A DNA stretch of 64,000 nt from Brassica napus (lineage: Eukaryota > Streptophyta > Magnoliopsida > Brassicales > Brassicaceae), in NCBI RefSeq assembly GCF_020379485.1, contig NW_026014633.1:1-64000 (forward strand). Direction: 5' to 3'. Below are positions 1-8,834 of the stretch, one piece after another (position 1 is the stretch's first letter; every line of letters starts with the position of its first letter). Under the pieces are notes generated by a model. That model was not told the DNA's origin. It saw only the letters and a list, made by a program, of their open reading frames with translations, and ran no database searches. The translations under genes and the position numbers were made by a program.

Positions 1-613
1 GGTGTGCTGACAGACACACACGGACACACACGCACAGCCACGAACGTCCTGTGTGTGCTGACGGACACACACGGAACGTCCTGGTGTGGCTGACGGACAC
101 CCACAGACGTCCTGTGTGTGTACTGACAGACAGCCCACGTGGCCAAATCACCCACACAGTCCACGTGAAGGCCAGCGTACTGAGTCCAAGGACCAGCGTG
201 CTGATATGTATACTGATGGACAGCCATGGACGTCCGTGTTTGCTGACGGACACACACGGACCGCCACGAACGTTCCCTGTGTGTGCTGGCGGACACCCAC
301 GGACGTCCTGTGTGTTACTGAACAGATAGCCCACGTGGGCCAAAATCACCCAAAGCATTCCACGGGAAGGGCCAGCGTGCAAGTCCAAGGACCAACGTGC
401 TGATATGTGAACTGATGGAACAGCCACAGACGTCCTGGTTGTGGTGTGGACGGAACACACACGTACAGCCACGACGTCCCTGTGTATGCTTACCGACATC
501 CACTAACATCCTGTGTGTGCTTTCAGAAGACACACCGGACAAACACGGATGTCCTGTGTGTGCTGACAGACAGCCAACCAAACAGCCCCGGATGTCCCTG
601 TGGTGTGCTGGCG
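1..613. repeat. Complex satellite array, segment 1
   Basis: Tandem satellite DNA running in from the left edge. Units combine a conserved core of about 110 bp (containing CCCACGTGGCC, then AAATCACCC, then GTCCAAGGACC) with variable numbers of subrepeats of the form GACGTCCTGTGTGTGCTGA plus CGGACACACA. Core landmarks near 144 and 342 are about 198 bp apart. The unit order here resembles that at 11507-12280, so this is probably a diverged copy of the 973-bp higher-order repeat. It is more mutated than the other segments, with many 1-bp indels. Element A interrupts it and the interrupted unit resumes at 10643. The open frames in it (92-132 aa) lie on both strands and follow from stop-poor repeats; I do not regard them as genes. 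Confidence 0.93.
609..613. other. Left target-site duplication of element A (TGGCG)
   Basis: TGGCG directly precedes the TGTCACG start of element A and recurs at 10638-10642 directly after its TCTTACA end. Removing one copy plus the element restores the normal satellite text CTGGCGGACACCC, confirming an insertion into a pre-existing unit. Confidence 0.95.
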
Positions 614-1065
614 TGTCACGCCCCCCATCCTGGAAAGGGATGTCGGGACGGCCATGGTTCGAGGAAACGTACACCCAGAGTTTAGGACAATCAAGGCAAA
701 AGCGTTCCCCCATGGTCGAGAAGAAGGTTAAGACGACTACTAGCTCGGCCAGCTGATGACTGAGAGTCAGCTCACCTCACCTAGACGGACTTGTTCGGGA
801 TTTAGGGGGGGCGATGGTCCGGGTCCGGGTCCAGTGACAGGCTGTGAGGTCCGGCCATGAGGCCATGGGCTGTTTGGGTCTTTGGGCAAGGCCGTGTGCT
901 AAGTCCAGGAGGCTTGGGGCGTGGGTTGGGCTTATGACCGCCCCAAACCCAATCAGAAAGGGCGAAGGGATGCAAGTGGCCGAAAGGGACAACCCTTGGC
1001 CGATGGTGCCCATTCGCTAGCAAGTCGTGCCTGTTTCGTGGGGCAAGACTTACCCCCTCGTTTTC

Positions 1066-1073
1066 TATAAATA
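1066..1073 (+). promoter_or_regulatory. TATA box of element A 5' LTR
   Basis: TATAAATA within CTATAAATATGGGGG. The same motif and flanks occur at 6635-6642 in the 3' LTR and, on the minus strand, at 19184-19191, 33051-33058, 34019-34026 and 40907-40914 in elements C and B. Conservation across families and a GA-rich leader 60-90 bp downstream support it as the retroelement Pol II core promoter. Confidence 0.75.
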
Positions 1074-1755
1074 TGGGGGCTCTCTTGGTCGATTTCATTA
1101 TCCAATTCCAGAGTAAAATACTCATGGAAACGTAGAGAGAGAGAGAAGAGAGAGTTCTGGCCAGAGATCGGCCGGAAAAGGGCCGGTCGTGGTGGTTTTG
1201 TATCTCCGGCAAGGAGAACGGTTTAGGAGAGAGGAGGCCGTGTGTTATGAATACCCCAAGCGTAGAGAAAGGGTCTGGAGAAGACTCGAAAGCCGTGGTT
1301 CAGATAGGGTCAGTGGGGTAACCACCGACTCATCGGCTAAACAATCGGACAGTTCCTGAACCGGTCTAGCCATGGGCGTTTGGATTGTGTCCTATTCTTC
1401 TTATTCTTTTCATCCAATTCTTCTTCTACTCCTTCTGTACATTGGCGTGGCTTGTTGATGTGTTGGGATTGGTTATAACCGTGGTTCTGGTTGAGTAATG
1501 AAGTCGCGGTCCATAACCGTCCGAGTTAGGCGCGCGCATGGTCTAAACCGGCCGCAGGTGATCCGATTGGATAGGGCGGTTTCTGTTCGTTCTGTTCTGA
1601 ACGTTTGCAAACCTCCCTGAACAGTCACAATGGTTTCATGACTTGTGTAGGTTAAGGCGTGGTCCTTTGGCCATAGGCCGGACACACGCACGGACCAGAC
1701 AGTCCATACGGACGGTTTAGGTCGACCGTTGGAGCATCTGAATGGGTGGCGAGAT

Positions 1756-1835
1756 GCCAAGGGTCATGAGTTTCCAAGAGGCACGAGTGTCCAAAGGGTA
1801 CTAGTTTCCCAAAGGGTGTGAGTTCCAAACGGTGC
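1756..1835 (+). repeat. 17-18 bp minisatellite inside LTR
   Basis: About four degenerate tandem copies of a 17-18 bp motif of the form CCAAAGGGTNNNAGTTT (copies begin CCAAGGGTCATGAG, CCAAGAGGCACGAG, CCAAAGGGTACTAG, CCAAAGGGTGTGAG). Equivalent arrays are near 7337-7412 and, on the minus strand, 18420-18530, 32285-32390 and 16680-16745. Function unknown; it lies downstream of the TATA box, probably in the transcribed part of the LTR. Confidence 0.75.
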
Positions 1836-3392
1836 CATTGGTTCAAGGCTTAGCCGAACCAAGTGGACAGTCCGCGGCTGCATAGTCGAACGGACGGACG
1901 GTTATTTAACCGGAGTGTTGTGTCGCAAGGTCTTATTGGTTGCAAGGCAATCCGGTTTGGGTCTTGGGCCTTACTCTCTGGTATGGATCCAGGCTTTGGG
2001 TCGGATCATGTAAGAAGGTCTCCGTGAGCCTTTGGTCCAGACTTATACTGGTCGATCGCACCTAGATCTAACCAGACGGTTAGACGGGACTATGGACGAT
2101 CCGGCTATGGTTGGATGGCTTTAGCCGCAAAAGGCTAAGTGGGATATCTTACAATAAACCTTGGGTGGTTGAGTAGGATAGGCGCCATATGCATTATGTA
2201 GGGCGTAGACCCACATGATGGCAATGGAAGGCCGGTTATATCAGTACCTGCTAAGTAGACGATGGCTTATCAAGTCTTGTTGTCGGATCATGTTTCATGA
2301 CGATGGTTCGATGGCCGAGCACTAGTATGGATAGTCAGGTTGCTGGAGTAAGAGTATTGATGTGATGCTTCTAGATATCAACCTTGTGTGTTGATAGCTT
2401 CGAGATTGGCTAAGAGTCATGACGAAGTGTATGGCTATACTATGTGTCGTAGACCATAGATACTGAGCCTAAGTGTGATTGTTCAAGGAAGGCCGTGTAA
2501 GATCTGATCATGGTTGAGTATGGACGACCTGACCTCTGAATGATGGTTCAAGGTGTCGAACTAATCTGATAAGGAATGCATCGGTTGGTATGAACAAATC
2601 ATATATGTTGTTTGGGGTTAAGTCCCAAGGCCGGTCAGGCCAGATGATGACTCATCAGTTCCAAGTCATGTGAGGATGGTTGGTTGATTGACTTAGGATC
2701 TAATGAGCTTTGTCAGTCCAGAATATGGATTGGTACTATTGCCTATATGGCAAGGGGATTTGGATGTGTGCATGAGCCGAGAAAGGCCAGATGCAAACCC
2801 TTATCCTTTCAAAGACTTCTCAAAGGTTACTTATGTCTGTGGGGATGTGGTTGAATGACTAAGTACCTAGGGGAGTTGTTTGATGCAGGATCAGATAAGG
2901 ACCTTAAGTAAGATCATTGAGTGATCGTGGTCCAGCTGTCAAGCAAGAGCAATTCGAGTCAATGGAGGACCGATGAGCTAATAAGCTCCATAGATGTGGC
3001 AAAGGTATGATCTAGCATTTACTTATGTAGATCTAGATAGAATGTTTAGGGGAATGGAACCTCAGAATTGTATGGCTTGGTTTGGGTTTAGGATTGACCT
3101 TTAAGCTAATTGGTAGTTGAGTAAACTGACCAAGGCTAAGGTGATTCGACCAGACAAGTGTTAGATTGGTTTTAGACCAATGGTTAACTAGAGAATATTC
3201 CGCTGCGTATCTGTTGAAAGGATCTAGGCTATTAATGACTAGGGTAAGTCTTTAGCTAAGATCTAAGTTAGCCCTCGCCTTTAGGCGATATTAAAAATAA
3301 AGGGCGAAAATTAAGAGGTTCAGCCAGGAAGTGGACCGAGCGACGTGAGGCATCGACCGCGGCCTAGGCTGCCGGGATCGGGTCTTACAAGT

Positions 3393-3404
3393 TGGTATCA
3401 GAGC
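3393..3404 (+). other. Element A primer-binding site (initiator Met-tRNA)
   Basis: TGGTATCAGAGC, the complement of the 3' end of plant initiator tRNA-Met, starts 3 nt after the 5' LTR end. It sets the element orientation as + and marks where minus-strand cDNA synthesis would begin. Confidence 0.95.
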
Positions 3405-4165
3405 ATGCTTGATCCTGTTTAGGACAACGCTCTAAGATGTTGTGTTCCATACCGAAGTTATTTCCAAAACTATGATGACTATGAAACCTTAGTTGGGGTG
3501 AGCCAAGAAAGAGTTGAGGTAAGCTAGGGTATCATGCTTGTAAATGTGGGAATTCTAAGATGAACCAGCTTAGCCAAGATACATTTTCCAAGGCCAAGAA
3601 CCTAAAAACAGAAAGGTTGGTCGATCTAGTATTTATAAGTAATAGACGGGTTGGAAGGGATGGAAGCAATGCAAGACTTGTTTATGGATGACCTAAACAA
3701 GGGAAGTAACATGAACCAGAGAGTGGCTTAGGTTGAAATAAAGGTGCAGCATTCTACTGAAGTTAAGTGTTATCCCTTGATGGCCGTTCATAATAAATAA
3801 AGCATATGCAATGTTATATCTGACTCAAAGAAGACACTACATGACCAGTACACGAGTGGACTTGTGATCAGATGGATCAGCTAGGACTCGGTATAAGTCA
3901 AGGTAGGTTTCCTTAGATCTAGTAGGATGGAATGAATCAATTCCAATCTGAATCTGTCCAAGGAAAGAATGAGGAAACTCATGATGTTCGTTCCAATCAA
4001 TGTAAGAACATGATCTTAACTACCGTAGTATAATGGGGATTGAGGTATATTAAAATTGCTCTTGTGAATGGTGTGAGCATTCGCAAAAGTAAGACGCCTT
4101 GGAAATGGTATGGGACGTTTTCCAAGTGTGTGGTCAAACCGAGATCTTACTCATCTAGGTATCCA
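3405..4165 (+). pseudogene. Shared 5' internal block with 24-codon fossil ORF (element A)
   Basis: A 760-bp block without a long ORF. It is recognisably shared with element C (about 21600-22354, minus) and element G (about 56466-57170, plus), but I do not see it in the autonomous elements B or D. It holds ATG at 3660-3662 opening a 24-codon frame (begins MEAMQDLFMDDLNKGSN) that ends at TAG 3729-3731. In C and G the frame has the same length and the same terminal TAG. It may be the relic of a gag N-terminus or leader peptide; I recognise no domain. The block ends near the motif TACTCATCTA at about 4149, after which A, C and G diverge. Confidence 0.7.
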
Positions 4166-4265
4166 CTGGAACTGGAAGTATTGAAGTTATTGGCAATGCC
4201 ATGAGGGATGTTATGGGACGTTCTTTGTGGTGTGGTCATGCACTGAGATAGTTTCCACAAGTGGA

Positions 4266-5100
4266 TTTGTGGTGTGGAAACACACGTACTTTTCGACACA
4301 GAGGCTACACATAGTTTTGTGAGTCCGGGACTGGTCGGAAAGAGTCTGTTCTGTCTGAGTTCTGGGGATTATTCGAGACTAGTGAGGGCAGCCGGTGGGC
4401 AAATTATGCATTCACTAGGGCTCATGAAAAATATCCCGGTGTGGATCCAGGAGAGAAATCTGCCTGTAGATCTGATCGAGAAAAATATCCACGCGCCTAC
4501 AGAATCACGAGATGATCCTAGGCATGAATCTGGTTGGGAAAGTATCGGGCCACTCTCGATTGCCACAAAGTTCGTGTGCAATTGGAGACTGGAGCTCACC
4601 CGATCCAGTACCAAAGTCTGAGTCTGAGTCCGGCTCTAAGGAAAGTAGGGGTGTCAGTAGTCCAAGTGAATTGGATGCTTAGACAGGGTTGTGAAGTATT
4701 TTTGACCACAACTACCACTACGGAGCACGGCAATTCTGTTGATCTGTCTGGGATCTCGTTGGTATCGAGATCCATTGTCTGAGTCCGGCTTTAAGGAAAG
4801 TAGTGGTGTCAGCATTCCGTGTGGATCGGATGCTTAGACGGGATTGTGAAGTATTTTTTGACCACAATTACCACTATGGAGCGCGGCAAATTCTGGTGAT
4901 CTAAAAGATCTGTTTGAGGACCCATTGGTGTCTGAGTTCCCAGATGTGTTCCGTTCGCTACAGAGTCTCCCCTCTGGTAGGTCGGATCCATTTATGATTG
5001 AACTGGAACCAGGGACAGCACCACTGTCCTAGAGTCTGTTTCTATCGGCTCCGACTGAGATGGCAGATCCGAAGTTGACCACGTCCGAGAGAGGACCATG
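4266..5100 (+). pseudogene. Element A decayed protease and RT N-terminus
   Basis: Relic of the start of pol. The open piece 4274-4621 encodes a retropepsin-like segment whose catalytic DTGA is changed to DTEA, followed by [10 protein letters not shown] and GGQIMHSLGL, which match the protease of element B (38064 leftward). The frame then breaks. The tail near 4976-5060 reads like [16 protein letters not shown], the linker before RT, then a stop and a few RT residues (APTEMAD) before homology ends near 5085. All catalytic RT, RNase H and integrase sequence is missing. It is not functional: active-site change, frameshifts, truncation and an internal duplication. Confidence 0.88.
4617..4937 (+). 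repeat. About 160-bp tandem duplication inside the protease relic
   Basis: The stretch from 4617 (GTCTGAGTCCGGCTCTAAGG) is repeated from 4778 (GTCTGAGTCCGGCTTTAAGG). Both copies run through GGATGCTTAGACNGG, TTGTGAAGTATTTTTGACC and ACCACTA. They differ at several sites, so the duplication is old. Element C has only one copy, so the event is specific to A's lineage. Confidence 0.8.
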
Positions 5101-6040
5101 GTCGCAGTACAACTAAGTCGGAGTTTGACCTAAGGTTGAGAATGATCAAGTCCAAAAAAAAAAGGACGAGGATCAGCCCACGACCTATTCGGAGATGGAC
5201 CTATGGTCGGGGTGAAACGGTCGAGTCCCTGAGTGGACCAGAACCAGAGTACGATCGAGTCCAAGGAAGGACCAGGATCGAATTATGACAAAGTCCAGTG
5301 AAGGATAGAAGTCAAGTCTGAGGCGTTTTTAGTCTGGAGGGACAAAGATCGCAATGTGGCCAAGCCTGAAAAGGTTGTGGCCGGTTAAGGGGATGATCCA
5401 GTACGTTGTGGCTGAGGTCATGAGCCTTATTGTCCATGAAGGACAAAAGAACCATAATAATCTGTTAGGACTCGTTGTAGGACGAGCAGCCTAAAGATTA
5501 GAACAAGTTCGTGAGGACTTGACTGGTACATCGAGTGGTGTGGGGATTGGCCAAATCTACTAAGGCTCGAGTATGCAGCATGTTCCTAGGGACTGATTAT
5601 GATCTAGTCTTGGACTATGATCAGAGAAAGAATAAAATCTGAAGAAGATGCTATTCAAAGGAAAGACATAGACTTGTTGGATACTAGGACCGCAACCTGG
5701 AGATTTCGGCCAGTGACACAAGGAATGTCTTTGGATGGATTTTCAAGTATCACTTGAATGGGTGCTTGATGGACCCTCGACTGTGGTCAAAGTAGACAAG
5801 TAAGGGTGCCATCAGCGAAACCAGAAAGGACCACTTGATAGGATTTTTGTGGTTAAATCCTTATCAAGTGGGGGAGACTTGTACAACGATGGTCAAAGGA
5901 AAATTGATCAACGAAGTGGTGATTCGGTGGTTTTAATCAAGCTTGTTCTATTCTCTGATCAAGACTAGAATAAGTTTGTTTGGAATATTTTGTCTTGGGA
6001 CAAGGTATAATCATCACCGGATTCGAGGACGAATCCATTA
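5100..6040 (+). other. Element A 3' internal block, non-coding
   Basis: No ORF of note. The first part (about 5100-5330) has many copies of short GGTCGNAGTC / GAGTCCNNNG / GGACCA words. The same segment occurs in element C at about 20160-20400 (minus) but not, as far as I can see, in B or D. The second part (about 5400-6040) is shared with C (19804-20110) and more distantly with G (about 57990-58437). Shared landmarks include TCTGTTAGGACTC, GAGCAGCCTAAAGATT and GATTCGAGGACGAAT. Autonomous elements B and D have no such spacer: their pol runs directly into the polypurine tract. Confidence 0.75.
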
Positions 6041-6055
6041 CAAGTGGGGGAGACT
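6041..6055 (+). other. Element A polypurine tract
   Basis: CAAGTGGGGGAGACT immediately before the 3' LTR start TGTCACG. It is the plus-strand primer site, with matching tracts at 19789-19803 (C), 25286-25300 (D), 34625-34640 (B) and 58438-58450 (G). Confidence 0.9.
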
Positions 6056-6702
6056 TGTCACGCCCCCAATCCTGGAAAGGATTGTCGGGACGGCCATGGT
6101 TCGAGGAAACGTACAAGCCAGTCTTAGGACATCAAGGCAAGCGTTCCATGGTCGAGAAAGATGGTTAAGGACATAAGGAAACTTAGAATTAACCTTATAC
6201 AAGATAAGAGACAGCTAGGACGAGTAAGACGGTAACTGGACGAAGTGGACGAGAAGCTAGGTTTGGTTCACTCCAGCTCAGTCCCTACTAAGTCAGCTCC
6301 ACTAGCTGGACTACTACCTCACCCAGCTGAGGCAGCTGAGAGTCAGCTCACCTCAGCTAGACGGACTGTTCGGGCTTTAGGCCGATGGTCCGGGTCCGGG
6401 TCAGTGGCCGGCTGTGAGGTCCGGCCATGAGGCCATGGGCTGTTGGGTCTTTGGGCAAGGCCGTGGGCTAAGTCCAGGAGGCTTGGGGCGTGGGTTGGGC
6501 TTATGACCGACCCCAAACCCAATCAGAAAGGGCGAAGGGATTCAAGTGGCCGAAAGGGGACAACCCTTGGCCGATGGTGCCCATTCGCTAGCAAGTCGTG
6601 CCTGTTCGTGGGGCAAGACTTACCCCCTTTTTTCTATAAATATGGGGGCTCTCTGGTCGATTTCATTATCCAATTCCAGAGTAAAATACTCATGGAAAAA
6701 CG

Positions 6703-6705
<3 letters not shown>

Positions 6706-6735
<30 letters not shown>
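6706..6735 (+). repeat. (AG)15 microsatellite in LTR leader
   Basis: Thirty bases of pure AG about 65 bp downstream of the TATAAATA at 6635. The same position in other LTR copies is a shorter or interrupted GA tract (about 1130-1160, and CT tracts at 19107-19122, 32973-32988, 33937-33955 on the reverse strand). Expansion differs between copies of the same LTR. Confidence 0.9.
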
Positions 6736-6740
<5 letters not shown>

Positions 6741-8829
6741 GCCAAGCGATCGGCCGAAAAAGGGCCGGTCGTGGTGGTTTTGTATCTCCGGCAAGGAGAA
6801 CGGTTTAGGAGAGAGGAGTCCGTGTGTTATGAATACCCAAGGCGTAGAGAAGGGTCTGGAGAAGGACTTGAAAGCCGTGGTTCAGTCTGATAGGGTCAGT
6901 GGGGTAACCACCGACTCATCGCCTAAGACAATCGGACAGTCTGAACCGGTCTAGCCATGGGCGTTTGGATTGTGTCCTATTCTTCTTATTCTTTTCATCC
7001 AATTCTTCTTCTACTCCTTCTGTACATTGGCTTGGCCTTTTTGATGTGTTGGGATTGGTTATAACCGTGGTTCTGGTTGAGTAATGAAGTCGCGGTCCAT
7101 AACCGTCGAGTTAGGCGCGCGCATGGTCTAAACCGGCCTCAGGTGATCCGATTGGATAGGGGTGGTTCTGTTCTGTTCTGTTCTGAACGCTTTGAACCCT
7201 TCCCTGAACAGTCACAATGGTTCATGACTTGTGTAGGTTAAGGCGTGGTCCTTTGGCCATAGGCCGGACACACGCACGAACCAGACAGTCCATATGGACG
7301 GTTAGGTCAAACGGTTGGAGCATCTGAATGGGTGCGAGATGCCAAGGGTCATGAGTTGCCAAGAGGCACGAGTGTCCAAAGGGTACTAGTTCCCAAAGGG
7401 TGTGAGTTCCAAACGGTGCCATTGGTTCAAGGCTTAGGCCGAACCAAGTGGACAGTCCGCGGCTGCATAGTCGAACGGACGGACGGTTAGTTTAACCGGA
7501 GTGTTGTGTCGCAAGGTCTGATTGGTTGCAAGGCAATCCGGTTTGGTCTTGGGCCTTACTCTCTGGAATGGATCCAGGCTTTGGGTCGGATCAGGTAAGA
7601 AGGTCCGTGAGCCTTTGGGCCCGACTTATAACTGGTCGATCGCACCTAGATCTTAACCAGACGGTTAGACGGCACTATGGATGATCCGGCTATGGTTGGA
7701 TGGCTTTAGCCGCAAAGGCTAAGTGGGATATCTTACAATAAACCTTGGGTTGGTGAGTAGGATAGGCGCCATATGCATTATGTAGGGCGTAGACCCACAT
7801 GATGGCAATGGAAGGCCGGTTATATCAGTACCTGCTAAGTAGACGATGGCTTATCAAGTCTGGTGGTCGGATCATGTTTCATGACGATGGTTCGATGGCC
7901 GAGCACTAGTATGGATAGTCACGTTGCTGGAGTAAGAGTATTGATGTGATGCTTCTAGATATCAACCTTGGTGTGATAGCTTCGAGATTGGCTAAGAGTC
8001 ATGACGAAGTGTATGGCTAGTACTATGAGTCGTAGACCATATATACTGAGCCTAAGTGTGATTGTTCAAGGAAGGCCGTGTAAGATCTGATCATGGTTGA
8101 GTATGGACGACCTGACCTCTGAATGATGGTTCAAGGTGTCGGAACTAATCTGATTAAGGAATGCATCGTTTGGTATGAACAAATCATATATGTTGTTTGG
8201 GTTAAGTCCCAAAGCCGGTCAGGCCAGATGATGACTCATCAGTTCCAAGTCATGTGAGGATGGTTGGTTGATTGACTTAGGATCTAATGAGATTTGTCAG
8301 TCCAGAATATGGATTGGGTACTATTGCCTATATGGCAAGGGGATGTTTGAGTGTGCATGAGCCGAGAAAGGCCAGATGCAAACCCTTATCCTTTCAAAGA
8401 CTTCTCAAAGATTATTTATGTCTGTGGGGATGGTTGGTTGAATGACTAAGTACCTAGGGGAGTTGTTTGATGCAGGAATCAAGATAAGGACCTTAAGTAA
8501 GATCATTGATGATCGTGGTCCAGCTGTCAAGCAAGAGCAATTCGAGTCAATGGAGGACCAATGAGCTAATAAGCTCCGTAGATGTGGCAAAGGTATGATC
8601 TAGCATTTACTTATGTAGATCTAGATAGAATGGTTTAGGGGAATGGAACCTCAGAATTGTATGGCTTGGTTTGGGTTTAGGATTGACCTTTAAGCTAATT
8701 GGTAGTTGAGTAAACTGACCAAGGCTAAGGTGATTCGACCAGCCAAGTGTTAGATTGGTTTTAGACCAATGGTTACTTACAGAATAATCCGCTGCGTATC
8801 TGTTGAAAGGATCTAGGCTATTAATGACT

Positions 8830-8834
8830 AGGGA
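8830..8834. other. Left target-site duplication of the solo LTR (AGGGA)
   Basis: AGGGA at 8830-8834 and again at 10490-10494. Uninterrupted copies of this LTR read GACTAGGGTAAGTC (3237 onward), so the solo LTR split a known sequence. Confidence 0.93.

Larger units (their letters stand above)
614..3389 (+). repeat. Element A 5' LTR
   Basis: LTR of 2776 bp, from TGTCACG to CTTACA. The order of visible blocks is: a B-like U3 start; a shortened AGCT-rich stretch compared with the 3' copy; a TATA box at 1066-1073; a GA-rich leader near 1130-1160; a 17-18 bp minisatellite at 1756-1835; and a 3' third shared with C, F and G. It carries many indels against the 3' LTR, including loss of most of the segment matching 6170-6340, so the insertion is not recent or this copy has decayed. 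The short open frames are not conserved and are not called as genes. Confidence 0.93.
6056..8834 (+). repeat. Element A 3' LTR, first part
   Basis: Starts TGTCACGCCCCC and follows the 5' LTR closely. It keeps the AGCT-rich stretch at 6205-6365 (about nine AGCT in 150 bp), a TATA box at 6635-6642, an (AG)15 microsatellite at 6706-6735 in the presumed leader, and the 17-bp minisatellite near 7337-7412. It is interrupted after 8834 by a solo LTR. The remainder of this LTR is at 10495-10637, for a joined length of about 2.92 kb. Confidence 0.93.

Noticed and set aside
3393..3404. tRNA-like sequence as a tRNA gene
   Set aside because: Only the 12-13 nt complementary to the tRNA 3' end are present; these are retroelement primer-binding sites, not tRNA genes.
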